Source: Proliferodiscus dingleyae (taxonomy: Eukaryota; Ascomycota; Leotiomycetes; Helotiales; Lachnaceae). From it: DNA of 64,000 nt. A model generated the notes under the pieces. That model searched no databases and was not told where the DNA came from. It was given only the letters and a program-made list of their open reading frames with translations. This document shows positions 1 through 11,392 of the stretch, piece by piece. The position numbers were made by a program, and so were the translations under genes. The stretch spans positions 1 to 64,000 of the forward strand of contig QYAK01000046.1 in the NCBI GenBank assembly GCA_003988795.1, read 5' to 3'. Positions within the stretch are counted from its first letter, which is position 1; the number at the start of each line of letters is the position of its first letter.

Positions 1-130
1 CGGGGAGGTAGTGACAATAAATACTGATACAGGGCTCTTTTGGGTCTTGTAATTGGAATGAGTACAATTTAAATCCCTTAACGAGGAACAATTGGAGGGG
101 CAAGTCTGGTGCCAGCAGCCGCGGTAATTC
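1..130 (+). rRNA. 18S (SSU) rRNA fragment, broken at right
   Basis: Bases 1-130 read as eukaryotic nuclear 18S rRNA from the segment ending in the universal 530-loop (GTGCCAGCAGCCGCGGTAA, 109-127). The match stops after GGTAATTC at 130, where intact genes continue with CAGCTCC; here unrelated sequence follows. There is one extra G in the run at 96-100 (GGAGGGGCAAG instead of GGAGGGCAAG). The left end is cut by the window edge. A functional gene is therefore unlikely on the right side. It could be an rDNA-derived pseudogene, a rearranged array edge or an assembly joint. The sequence after the break has no evident group I intron start and the rRNA does not resume. Confidence 0.9.
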
Positions 131-1416
131 GAGAAAAGATTCAATGGCTAACCCAGTAGTGTAAAGAACGCTTTTATAAGATCTTGATCACATTTATTAT
201 ATACTTGATCGACAAAAGGAAGAACTCATCTGCCACGGCTTGCACAGACATAGACTTATAGCGAGGTTCTACTTGTAACAATCGTTGTCTTCGTTCCTCT
301 ATCCTAGCACAATCTTCTTTCTCTTCGGCTTCGCGTAATGAGATAACCTCTGCCTACACAAGCCTATACGCGACGGTTTCTCTCTCGCGTTTCTGCTATT
401 CATCATGGAATAAATGCTGTGCCTAGACTAGTGGGTATATAATTAGAGCACAGACTGGCTCCCGTTCCATCGTCCAACAGATGTGACGCCCTGAATATCC
501 ACGGCTCCTTGCGTGAGCTGGACAAAGGTCAGCCTACATTTTCAATAAAAAGTTAAGATGGGGAAGGTTCCGCCACATTGAAGAGCCGGCGGATGGCGTC
601 TTCGATGACTAGTTTGCGCCAAAATAGGTTCCAGCTCGCTAAAATTCCGGAAGAGGGTGTACTGAGATCCTGGGCGACATGCGGTCGACATTGTGTAGAA
701 CTGTTCTTCAATCTTTGTAATTCTCCGCGGATAAAGTCAAGCTTTGGGTATAGCATTGGACCGTATGAGGATCTCAATTGAATCACTGACGATTGACGGC
801 GCTAGCAGGCAGAATCTTATGTTACATAAGTCTGCGCGACGCAGCCTCGCGGGCGATAAACGCAATGCATATGGGGCAGATGCTATCATTCCAAACTCTA
901 TCTTTGCTAACAGGCACCATATCGTACTCGAGTTTGGGACTGTCCTGGTTATTCATATATTCAGCTGCCCTGTATAACAAACTCTAACTCCAAGCCAAAG
1001 CTATCCTTCCCCTAATCCTGGGGGTAAGCTATGCCACGTCCACGCCACGCCATGCCATGCAACCTGATCCAAAAAAAAAAAAAAAATCAAATAATCCGAA
1101 GCCGTCCTTCCCTAGAGGTAATGCAAAATGTACAGTTACAGGGTAGGCTTCTCTAAAGTGAATTTCCGTTGAGAAAATAAGACAAGAGACAGAAAAAGGG
1201 GGGTTTGAAAGACAAAGAAGTCAGAAGCAGAAGGGTGGAGCTGTCCTTCCCCCGGAGAACGAGGTAAGCTATACCATGTGTCCCAACGCCGCCACTCCAA
1301 AACAAAGAAGCGAAGGTGAAAGACCCAAGGAACCAATCCAAATCAAGCTACCCATGTCTCCATGACGAATCATCCCCCACCTCCAAAGTACGTGCCAGTC
1401 TCGGGAGTCAACCAGA
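131..1416. other. intergenic, no gene seen
   Basis: AT-rich sequence following the rDNA break. It holds a short A-run at 1071-1086 and only short unconvincing reading frames. I see no RNA gene. Confidence 0.5.
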
Positions 1417-2223
1417 TCAGACGAGCTCAAATCCCTCATCTTCGTCGTCAACATCTTTAGCGGACCGCACCACTCGAGCAGCCCTCTGCTTCGGGCTTCC
1501 CTTCTTCTTATGACCGTTCTTCAGCACGGTCGTCTCGCCATCCGCATCCAAGACCTCGTACTCGCCCCTCAAGATGCGGTCCGTCTGCTCGCTCAGCCAC
1601 TGCTTCTCGGCGCGCTCGACCAGGCCGCCGAGGGCCACGGGGCCGCCGGGACTCGCGCCCTTGCTGTCGAAGCTGTAGAGGACTCCGACATCGGCGTTGG
1701 CATCGCGCAGGGCGGTGTGGATGGGGGAGTCTGTGTTGTTGGCGTGCTGGGGAAGGAGCTCGAGGAGGGATCTGGAGAGGTTCGAGGTGGAGTCGTTGGC
1801 TTCGACCCAGGCGTCGACTTTGCGGTCGAGGCGGCCAGCCGCAGAACCGAGCTGGTAGCCGGTGTTGGAGCCAGTTCTAGGGTTCTTGTTTGCGTGACTC
1901 TTGTAATCGGAGGTGCTGTGAAAGTCTTTGGTCAGCCTATTGTATGTGGAGTTGTGGATGGGGCGAATGCCATACACTTGCGACCACTGCTTCCTTGGTC
2001 GGACCTTGTCGCGCTGGGATTCGCTTCCGCCGACGACTTCGTCAAGGGAGTTGTCTAGGATTGCAAGTCGGACACCGGGAGAGGGTCGAGCTCCGTTGCT
2101 CCATTTCTCGCTGGCGTCCTTGTCGCGCTTGAAGGCTTGAGCGGCAGATCGGATATCACGCTGGGGAAGTGGGGAGACGCGTTCCTGGACAGAGCCGGGT
2201 TCGTGGATAGAGCCAGAAGACAT
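1417..2223 (-). CDS. conserved-looking hypothetical protein, 268 aa
   Basis: Single-exon open frame. I placed the start at the second in-frame ATG (2223, protein begins MSSGSIHEPG), because the 32 residues before it in the longer frame look like 5' leader. The protein is hydrophilic, probably disordered at both ends, with basic and Ser-rich stretches (RDIRSAAQAFKRDKD near the N-terminus), a central Tyr/Asn/His-rich part, and a lysine-rich segment (HKKKGSPKQRAARVVRS) before an acidic C-terminus (DVDDEDEGFELV). No signal peptide or membrane segment is visible. The basic patch could be a nuclear localisation signal. I do not recognise a domain and assign no function. Upstream lies a long pyrimidine-rich leader-like region to about 2780. 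Confidence 0.6.
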   Translation of the reverse strand: MSSGSIHEPGSVQERVSPLPQRDIRSAAQAFKRDKDASEKWSNGARPSPGVRLAILDNSLDEVVGGSESQRDKVRPRKQWSQVYGIRPIHNSTYNRLTKDFHSTSDYKSHANKNPRTGSNTGYQLGSAAGRLDRKVDAWVEANDSTSNLSRSLLELLPQHANNTDSPIHTALRDANADVGVLYSFDSKGASPGGPVALGGLVERAEKQWLSEQTDRILRGEYEVLDADGETTVLKNGHKKKGSPKQRAARVVRSAKDVDDEDEGFELV

Positions 2224-3062
2224 GATAGCTGTGGCCTTAGAGATGTTCGTGGAAATAATGCTGTTGAGACGAGGATCTGGGTGCAGTTGAAGCTTTATGG
2301 AGACGCTTCCTTTGGTCAAGTTATCAAAGCACGAGTCTTCTTTGTTCCAGATGAGGTAAGAAGACTAGCTGGCTCGTCAAAGTGGCAAAGGCTCGACTGT
2401 ACAATCTGGTGTCTCGTGATGAATCCCTGAAAAGATGTCTTGGAAAAGGGAAGTGTATGCGTAAGAAGACCGTTTATAAAAATGAAGGGAAGTAGCCAAT
2501 CGCCGGATGACTGTATCGAGTAGTAAGGAACCGAGGAAAGTACAGACCACGCACAATCAAGTGGTGGTGTGAATGTGACAGAGCGGCTCAAGTCTTCTGA
2601 CAGAGACCCGAGGGATAGAGAGAGAGGAGGGAGGAGTGAGGGAGCGCGGTGCGTTGTGTTGTGTTGTTCCTGGCAGATCTCGGCGAGTGAGTCAGGCGAG
2701 GCTGAAGATGAAGAGAGAGTCGGCTGGGTAGTTGGGCAAGTAAATGCAACTATCCGTCTATTAGAAGGAGAGAGATGTAGCAAAAAAACGATCTAGGTGA
2801 TTCTGGATACTGGTTTGATGGTGGATTAAGAAGGTTTGATGGTTATGAGAGAGAAGGGGAGGAGAGGAAGTAGGAAGAGGGAGGGACGCGTTGAGCTCTT
2901 ATCGAGACGGGGGCGACTCGGTATCGCTCGGAGGCATCACCTCAGACTGGGGCCCAGTTGGCACCAGCGCCAGCCCAGTCATCACACACAGCCATGACCT
3001 CGGTCAGCGGGACTGAGCAGGACTGAGCAGGACTGTGGCGTGGACTGGGTTAGTAATGGACC

Positions 3063-3087
3063 AAGACAAGACAAGACAAGACAAGAC
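3063..3087 (+). repeat. (AAGAC)5 microsatellite
   Basis: Five perfect copies of AAGAC, in an intergenic stretch. Too short and regular for a CRISPR or protein-coding repeat. Confidence 0.9.
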
Positions 3088-3125
3088 GGGGCAGCCCAAA
3101 CAAACGATAACGTGCGACGTGTTGA

Positions 3126-3155
3126 TGCTTGTGCTTGTGCTTGTGCTTGTGCTTG
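3126..3155 (+). repeat. (TGCTTG)5 microsatellite
   Basis: Five perfect copies of TGCTTG, 38 bp after the AAGAC repeat. On the minus strand it would code for a Lys-His repeat, but no gene supports that reading. Confidence 0.9.
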
Positions 3156-4613
3156 GTGCTTGATAGATTGCGAGATAAGCGCGGGGTCTGCAGGAGTGGA
3201 GTGAAGGTGGATGCGATAAAGCTACTGTGAGTGATGTGGGCGTGCATCAGTCCCAACACTAACAAGGGAGCTGATGCTGATGATGAAGCTGCACGCCGAT
3301 AAGACAAAACTCAAGACATGTGCCTGCATGACCGACCGAGAGCAGCTCCAGACTCCTTCCACCACTCTTGAACTCACAGGTGTCCGTCCATCCTTCCCTC
3401 CTTCAGATGCATCCCAATATCGGCAATCCATCTACCTGTCTTCTCTGGTCTTTGTCGGGAAATCTCAGGACATCTCCCAGATAATTAGATGCTGAGAGCA
3501 CGGATTGCCATTTGCTGCTATTTTTGGCTGTTCGCCTCTTGCTTTCTCCCCCGTGATGGAACGAACCAACTGGCAAGCCTACCATGTCATATCATGTCAT
3601 CTCCTATGATTGCTCTCAGCTCCCAAAACGCGTCTTGTGTTATGTGTGATGACCTCAGCCCCACTCCCACGCCCACCGGCATCCTACTTCCAAGTTCCAG
3701 CTTTTCCTTTGGACAGAGCCATACTGTAGCATAAGGCTTACCGGGTTGAAGCTGGCTGAGAGCTATCCAGTCCAGACCTCTGGAGCGGTGCCTCGCAGTA
3801 GAGCTTTTCACACCCCGCATTCAGCCACAGCTATCTCACTCTATCGACTTGCTACTCCCTTCTCTGTACTTGTCCAAACTGCACCTAACTCCCAAAGTGG
3901 TCGTAGGTACAGTACCTAGGCAGACTATCTCTCCTCTTCTTAGCGCCGGTGTCAGTCACAAGACTCCCGAGTGATGACTGTGGCTGTGACATGTCCATGT
4001 CCAGTCGTCAACATGTGCAAGGACGCAGCAATAACGCTGCCTGAGAACCGAGATCAGGGCCTTCCAGGTTCCCGAGCCTCTCGGATTTCCAATGACTTCG
4101 GTCTACGTCACGGTACTGTTGTCTTACAGAAAGCAAGGCGTGATGTGAAACACGCGTTTCTCCCCCTTGCCTATCAATGCCTGTCCCGTGACAAACTCAC
4201 GTCTTCTCAGAGTACCTGAGTTCATCCGACCTAAGCGTGCGCAAGGTTAGTTTCGACCTACTTGACGCTTCTTCAACTCTTCATCATGGGCGTCTTTTGA
4301 TTGGCTTGCGAAAGTCATCATTCACGTGAGGTGGGACTGCCCCTCAACTTCATGCTGCTAGGCCATATTCTCAGCCTCAGTTGTGTACATTAGATTTGAA
4401 GCCAATGAACTGTTTTAATTACCTGTGGTTGGGAAATTTTATTTCATATTAGATGGGAGGCTAGTCCGTTATATATATATTGAAAAACTTATATCAAGAG
4501 AGAAGCGCAACCCCGACGCACCGAGAGCCTCTTCTATACATGAGTGCGTAGATCTACAACCACAATATAGAAGATATCGACATCGAAAGCCAGAATTTTC
4601 TAATTCCCAAACC

Positions 4614-5840
4614 ATGTCGAACTCTGAGCAAGATTTAAAAACATACTACGGAAACTGCCACTGCGCAGCCTTCAAATACAGCTACAAAGCCCCAGGATTG
4701 AAAAGGGCCTCGACCTGCGGATGCAGTCACTGTTCACGCGTACCATCTCCCAGAATCTCTGCCCCGCTCCCCCAATCCATAAGATTAAGCAATACTAACT
4801 CAAATCAGAAAGCTTTTCAATGGCACTTCCCCGTTCCAAGAGATAACATGACCATCGAAAGAGGCGACATCACCGAGCTAACCAAGTATGAATTCGGCGA
4901 AAAGAATATAGCTTACTACGTACATCGCCCGCTTTTACCCTTTCCCCCCTTTGCATCCTTTTCATACCTCTATTTTATTTCGAGAGTCTAAGCGACTAAT
5001 AAAGATGGGCTGGAGCTTTAGTTCTGCTCGAAGTGCGGCTCCACAATCTTCTCCGAGTTCAACAAAAAGCATAAGTTCGGCCCTGGGATAACACCGGGTA
5101 TATGTGCCATCAACGTTCTGTGCCCTCCTTTCCCCTCCCTTTCACCTTCTCTCTTCTCTGACTAACCTCATCCAGGTACGTACGATCCGCGACATCGACC
5201 TCGATGCCCTCGAACTCGTGCAGAGCACCCAGACCTCGGGCGAAGACTTCGGGGTTCCATATGAGGCTCCTGAGTTTCCGGTGCATCCGCCTCCGGAGGC
5301 GGGTAAGCAGTGGTATGATGGGAATTGTCACTGTAAGGCTGTGACGTATTCTGTGCAGTTCAAGCCGCTGGACGAGATCGAGGTGTTGAGCTGTAACTGC
5401 TCACTTTGCAGACGGGTATGCTCTTTTTTCTCTAACCAAACCCCTACACAGTTTACATGCAGTCTTCCCGCCCAATGAGAGGGGGGGGGGAGAGAGGAAA
5501 ATAATTAAAAGACCTTATAAAAAAACAAATAAGACTAACAGGAACCCAAAAGAACGGCGAGCTCTACATCTACCCCACCCGCAGCGCCGTCACCATCCAT
5601 ACAGGCGCCGACAAGCTAGCCGAGTACCCCTTCCTCAGCACGCTGAGCCTGCACACCTTCTGCCGCACCTGCGGCACCAGCGTGCTGGTGCGTGTCCTGA
5701 GCGACAGCGAGGGAGGCAGCGATGGGCCGGATCCTGTGTGTCCCGTCAACGTGAGGAACTTCAACGACGTGCGTGCCGAGCAGCTGCCGGTGAAGAAGTA
5801 CGATGGGTGGAGTGTGGGGGATCTGTATGTTGTGAAGTGA
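4614..5840 (+). CDS. tandem GFA/CENP-V domain protein, 285 aa
   Basis: Five exons, all in phase 0: 4614-4739, 4809-4919, 5022-5114, 5176-5415 and 5553-5840. The product has two consecutive glutathione-dependent formaldehyde-activating (GFA)/CENP-V-type domains. Each carries the full set of zinc-binding cysteine motifs: GNCHC, CGCSHC and CSKCGS in domain 1; GNCHC, CNCSLC and CRTCGT in domain 2. The family binds structural and catalytic zinc; single-domain bacterial members were linked to S-hydroxymethylglutathione formation, but most fungal members are untested. The fourth intron, with acceptor AAAAG at 5548-5552, was chosen because it restores the family sequence CRRNGELYIYP. No signal peptide, so probably cytosolic. 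A G-run follows exon 4 inside the intron (5482-5491). Function beyond the fold is inference. Confidence 0.85.
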
Positions 5841-6824
5841 AAGGCCCCCCGATGGGGGGAAGTGGATGTGATGTCAAGTTGGTGTGTTTATGAAGAAAAT
5901 GGAGGTTTTAAGAAGAGAGTGTTGGTAAAGATGGAGCAGAGCTCTCAAATAAAGATTTTATACAAAATGACGAGGGAGGAAGAAAGTTTCGACATCCACT
6001 TGACTGATGATATCGAGCCAAATCAAAGATCCAAATGTACTATTGGTACGGTGCAAGGATACAGTCGTATGCCTTTTCAGCGTCGTTTTTTTTCGGTCGA
6101 CTTTTTGTTCCTGTATCCCTCTCGGATTACTCTCTCGAATCTGTAACGCCGACTGAAAACTAATCAATTGAGTAAATTAAAATCTGAAAATCTGAAAGTG
6201 ATCGTCTAATTCGCGCGATTATTTCTATCATATCTTTTGATTAACCAAAGTAATTTTGCGAGAATTTGGCTTTTCTAATTCGGCACGCCGGGGGAAAAAA
6301 CGTGTGCGGAAGGGCCAAAAAAGCGACGCTGAAAATGCATATATCTGTAAATACATGGAAACAGCAGCACGGCGAGCGACGCATAGGACCCTTCCTAATT
6401 TATTTAACCATGTAAGCCAGTCGCCGCGCTCTTTCCTTAATTTTTCTCTTGTTTTCAGTTCCTAAAGACTACCACTAGAAAATCACCCCTCCCACATTTA
6501 CTAATTCCAACAGCATCTTTTCGAGCAGTAATGTCTGTCCTTATTATATCTCATTCCAGCATGCAGTTACTGCTATATATGAGTCCAGCCAGGTCTCTAA
6601 AGACCCCAGCAAGATACCTTGTCAGCCTACAGGTCAGCCTTGAAAAGTTGATTGTGGCGCAGCCAGGGTCTTCAGCTGCACCGTAACCCCACCTCCACAT
6701 CCAAATGTTCGTCAATACTCACTTCTTTCCATTATTTCCCCTTACATCTCGAGTTAACTCTACGGGAATTCGCCATGTGCTTGAAGCATCATTGCTCGAG
6801 GAACATATGGCGCGATAACGACAA
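5841..6824. other. intergenic, nothing recognised
   Basis: About 1 kb of AT-rich sequence between two plus-strand genes. It should hold the terminator of the GFA gene and the promoter of the HeLo gene. No feature is distinct enough to name. Confidence 0.5.
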
Positions 6825-9800
6825 ATGGCAGAAGCTGCTGGGCTAGCACTAAGTGTCCTTGGAGTCACAGCCTTATTCTCGACCTGTGTCGAGGCATTCA
6901 ACTTCGTCGTCTCTGCAAGAGATTGTAGCAGAGATTATGAGGAACTATCGTCTCTAGTTTGTCTCCTGAATAGAAACCCCGAAGTCCGAGAAGAATTGGG
7001 CTGACCTGTAGTCTTCTTGCAGCTTGGTCTGACGCGGTTACGCTTCAAGATATGGGGCGAAAGTGTTGGCCTTGCATCAGACTCGTCCCAAGGAGAATCT
7101 AGAATCCCATATAATAACAATCTCGATCTTCCTCATGTTCAACCAGAGATCCAGCGCGCTCTTGAGAATATTAGGCACTTACTCAGCAGCGTAACAACGA
7201 TTGACCGGCGATATGGCGACACTGAGGCCTCGGCCTTGGTACAGACTACAACGCTGCGTGGGACCCATATATTCGAGAAGTCTTTTGACAAATTGAAGAA
7301 ACGTATTCAGAAGGGTCAGAAGGAAAAGTCTGTACTGAAAGTGTCGAGATGGGCGGTGCATGATGCAGCTAACTTCGAGGAAACAATCAGACGGCTTGAT
7401 GCTTTCGTCGACGGACTATTCAAGATCACAACGTCATTGGACTCGGTACAAAAGCGCTACGAGGAGCTCAGGATCCATGAGGAGGTCCATGCCATCACTA
7501 ATGAGGAGGATCTTGAACTGTTGGCAGAAGCGACTTCAAGGCACTCGAGGACATCATCTATTCATCAAACTGTCTCGGATGCTGCTAGCATGAGGCTTTC
7601 TCTTACGAGTGGGTCAATACGAGGTGCTAACATGGATACTGCGGCAGGAAGTAGGCCTCATAGCAATGCATCTACGTACTCGTTCCATACTGCCAAGACT
7701 AGAACGTCTCTCAAAGTGCTGGACACCATGGATGAGGAAGATAGCGATGAAGATGGCGACGACTGGCAATTGAATGAAGAAGTTCGCAAAAATTCTTCTC
7801 CGGACGCAGAACTGACACCTGAGGATCTTAAGAATACTCGGTCGTGTGCAGAATGTGTTGAGGCTTCAGCCCAATGCTTCGTTGCTAAGGACGATGTTTC
7901 GTGTCGTAATTGTCGACAGAAACAGCAAGAGTGTAGTTTTGCAGTTGGTAAATCTGAAATTGATCCTGATTCGTCGTCGGATTTCTTGAGGTCCATTCCA
8001 CAGCATGAACGTCTCCTCACCGAATCAATGGCTAGGTCTCGCTCGGCACCACGTACGCTGACCTTTGAAGCTGGAGATAAGCACCATGGAGATCATATGG
8101 AGGCCATTATCGACAAAGACCTTGATTATTGGATCGAGCATGGTGCCGATCTAGTCATCCAGGCTCATAGAAGCGGCTCTGTCTATAAGCGTATGTGCCA
8201 CGAGCTACGGACCATTCGAAAAGCACAAGTTCGATTTGTCAGTGCAACTGCAGTCGGAGACGACCTTTCCAAATTACTAGCTTGTGTTGAGGGACCTCCT
8301 GAGACACCCTACGAGGGTGGATTGTTCTGGATTCTTGTTTCGGCGTCGAAGACGATTCCACCAGGTGCCCCCATACTACGATTTCACACCAAGATCTATC
8401 ATCCGAACATCGACCCTAGGACGGGCGTTCTTTGTGCAGACTATCGGCAGAAGTGGAACTCTGCCAAGGTTTCTAGCTCGATGAAGGGTAAGGTTGCAAA
8501 GGGCACTGCTTTGTGGTCTGAGAGAACGACGCCAGATATGTGGTCACTGCTTTCACTCCTGATTGCAATATGTGCACTCCTGGCTTCGCCGAATGCAGAT
8601 GACCCGCTGGTCCCTGAAATTGCTCAGAAGTACGTTGAGGACTACGAGGACTATTGTAGGATAGCAAAAAGGTGGACGGATGAATATGCAAAAGACTTGG
8701 AGAAGCCAGATGAGAGTTCCCTCCACTTTCCGGATGAACCGCTTGCCGGAGCTACTGCGGAGTCACCTAATAGACCTATGATCTTGGAGCCCGAAGTGAC
8801 TCTAGAATACTCATCGTCTGCTGTACAAGAATACCTTCGTTCAAAGTACGATGAGAGGTTCAGCGATGACTGGGTGATGGATCCAGGTCATTCACGGCAT
8901 CCTATGACCGTGGACAGGTTGTCAGATTCCACGACCGAGAGCTCAGTCAGCCCCATCGATCTCGAATCTACCTCTGGAGATGAGAATTCTGAAGTGACTG
9001 TTCTCGATGGAACCATTGAATCCTTCCTTCTACGCGACCGTGAGCGAAGTCATCCTAGGCAAATGACGGGCCAGCAATTGTCTAATCTGGAGCAATGGCG
9101 TATAGTTCGAGAAATACGTCTAGCATTGGGAAAAGTGCTACGCCCAGCAGAATCTTCGAAACAAATAAAGTATTCCAAATTAGCCTTGACCAATTCTCGG
9201 ATCCGTAGTTTGATCCACCAATCTGCAGAACGGTTAACAGATGGAACATGTGTGTCGGACGAACCGCGACTGTACTTTGTTGCATTAGTCAATACATTCA
9301 GCGCATATAGATCCAACACTGATTCTTGGTCAGCTATAGCCAAGGATGATGATTCACCAGTATCCAGACCAGCAAGCTCTGATACAAAGTTCAATAACGA
9401 TTCCACATCTGGCTCAGGAAAGGCTGCGGCTAGACCATCTCCAGCAGACGAGGGCCAAGTCTCTCTACCAGATGTGTCGGCAGCAACTACACTAAAGCCT
9501 GAAGGTTCAATGGCTGACTCCATTCACTCTGGTACTTCTTCTGTCACTGATACAATGCGCGCTCGACGTCATCTCACCTCTATGGAGCATTTCACACCTC
9601 CCAGGCCTTCTGTCAATTACACTTATGCGCAAGAGGCCACAGACTATTCACCATACCGAACAGCATCGTACTACACATCCAGTTCAACACCGTCCTCAGC
9701 TTCTTCTGCATATAAGTCCTACAGGGGCTACGAAAGGATAAAAAGACACCCAATACCCTATTATGAAGATCCGCGTCCAAAGGTTTCACCACGATATACT

Positions 9801-10968
9801 GCCACCGGGCACTACACCACTTCAACCAATTTGGGCCCAAACTCTCGAGTAAAGACACGTCGTGAGGTTAAAATTAATCATTCTGTTAAATACCAAGTCT
9901 CTCATGACATATCTGGCAAGGATAGATATACAGATTATGCAGTCGATGATGAGATCTACAGAGTGATTCACCATTCAAATACGTCCAGCCTTGGTCATTA
10001 CAGGCGTAGCACTAGTCTTTACAATGGGTCTGATGTCCCGGAATACAATGATTACGCCAGACACGATATATCTTACGAACAACCAACCAGGAGACGTCGA
10101 CAGTCATCTTCGGCACCACGGCGAACACAAACAACTCGTCCGACACCTCCACCTAAGCCTCTTATCTGCAGAGCAACTCAAGCCGACGCTCGAAAATATA
10201 AAATTCCTCATGGCTTTGAGCTTAAGAACTGGGATCCGCAAGAAGAACCGATTTTGCTTCTTGGGAGTGTCTTTGGTAAGTACTACGCACTTTGTTCCTT
10301 CATGCCACCTCATCTTGACTCGTCTAAACGTGTTGCAATCCCTAAATCTATCATAAACGGAGACTCTTTCTGTTCTTCTATTCTACAACGATCCTTGCTT
10401 GCTGCATAGCTGACCCTTTGCACATGTAGATGCCAATTCTCTAGGGAAATGGATTTATGATTGGACAGTCAAGTCTTATGGACCCGCAACACCTTTCGCA
10501 GAGACTGCTGGCGACCTTTGGATCTTATTGATCAATCTCGCTGGCAAACTCAAAAGAGCAGAAGATATAATATCCAAAGTCCGCAAGGCAGATGACCGTG
10601 AAATGATCGAAGATTTCCTCGAATCAGGAGAACGAGTCTTGAATAAATTCAAGAAGCTGCTCAAATCTTGTGAAGCATTTGCCTATTCATCGGGGAAAAA
10701 TTTAACTACAAAGCCATTCATAAACGTTGGTGTAGAATTTGTAGAGACGATGTTTGACCGGGAACGAGAGCTGGAACAGACAGAAAAGTGCATGTCAAGC
10801 ATCAGGCTGTGGAATCTCCGTTTCGATGCCAATTGTGAAGAAATCCTGAAAAATCCTGAGGCTAGACCACCACCATTAATTATGACAGCCGTCAAAATCA
10901 GGACCGCCTTCGGCTTAAAGGACATCCCCGAGAGGGAGGAACCGAAGGAAGACCTGGGCTGGTCTTGA
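6825..10968 (+). CDS. HeLo domain protein with internal E2 (UBC) domain, 1307 aa
   Basis: Exons 6825-6956, 7023-10275 and 10430-10968. The N-terminus (MAEAAGLALSVLGVTALFST) and the following segment, with RLRFKIWGESVGL, are a HeLo (prion-inhibition and propagation) domain, the membrane-targeting cell-death module known from HET-S, roughly residues 1-210. Residues 319-348 hold six cysteines spaced C-x2-C-x6-C-x8-C-x2-C-x6-C, the Zn2Cys6 spacing, but without its basic residues. About residues 460-625 are a ubiquitin-conjugating E2 fold: IYHPNID, then candidate active-site Cys515 in TGVLCADY, then SPNADDPLVPEIAQKY. An insertion of about 18 residues follows the active site. A long Ser/Tyr-rich linker leads to a C-terminal domain (KNWDPQEEPILLLGSVFDA, YDWTVKSYGPATP) found on other fungal proteins of unknown role. 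I infer a HeLo cell-death or signalling protein coupled to ubiquitin-type conjugation. Neighbours are HET and NACHT genes. Confidence 0.88.
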
Positions 10969-11113
10969 GGCATACCTCCGAAAATACGAAATTAGAAAAT
11001 GGAGAAACAGGGTGGGGGATAGAGTCGGCAGCGAAATAAAGGCGTCTAATCTCAAATGCTACTCGTATAGGTTTACGTATCAACGTTGCTTCAACCCCTG
11101 CTAGGCATATTGC

Positions 11114-11392
11114 CTATCTATCATAAATCTTTCCATCTTCCTCATACCACGAAACTGAACCATAGCTATCATGCTCATACAACAGCTCTTGCAACTTTCT
11201 CTTGTCTCGTGATTTGATGCTCTTATCGCAGTTGGGGCAATGACCCGTGGAACATTGCAAGAGCTTGCCGCCAGCTCTGGCAGAGCAGTTGGCTGCCTTG
11301 ATCTTCGAGGAGGCAGCTGAGGGACAGCTGACCCAGGTGTGGCCCTGAATATGTTTGCAAGTAGGGTAGAGGACTAGGTGGCGAGTGCACAT
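11114..11392 (-). CDS. small Cys-rich hypothetical protein, 92 aa
   Basis: The frame is open further upstream, but the ATG at 11392 (MCTRHLVLYPTCKHIQGHTW) fits the start of a family of small fungal Cys/His proteins of unknown function that begin MCT with a Cys-x-His pair soon after. Cysteines cluster as CPSAASSKIKAANCSARAGG and HCPNCDKS, so metal binding is possible. There is no signal peptide at this start. The tail is acidic and aromatic (SVSWYEEDGKIYDR). It lies between the HeLo-E2 gene and a broken HET gene. Function unknown. Confidence 0.55.
   Translation of the reverse strand: MCTRHLVLYPTCKHIQGHTWVSCPSAASSKIKAANCSARAGGKLLQCSTGHCPNCDKSIKSRDKRKLQELLYEHDSYGSVSWYEEDGKIYDR

Larger units (their letters stand above)
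2224..4613. other. intergenic with short tandem repeats
   Basis: No gene is supported. 2224-2800 is probably promoter/5' leader of the minus-strand gene ending at 1417. Two short tandem repeats lie at 3063-3087 and 3126-3155. The rest is anonymous. Confidence 0.5.

Noticed and set aside
131..600. Group I intron after the 18S fragment
   Set aside because: No rRNA resumes downstream within the window and no core elements were recognisable, so an intron is not supported.
1510..2058. 182-codon plus-strand frame
   Set aside because: It is antisense to the minus-strand hypothetical gene, has a Val/Gly/Ala-rich composition typical of a GC-biased shadow frame and shows no family motif.
2316..2783. 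155-codon minus-strand frame
   Set aside because: Ser/Pro/Leu-rich frame in the pyrimidine-rich leader upstream of the hypothetical gene; no motif and no coherent start.
3063..3155. Short direct repeats as a CRISPR-like array
   Set aside because: Units of 5 and 6 bp without spacers in a eukaryotic genome are simple microsatellites.
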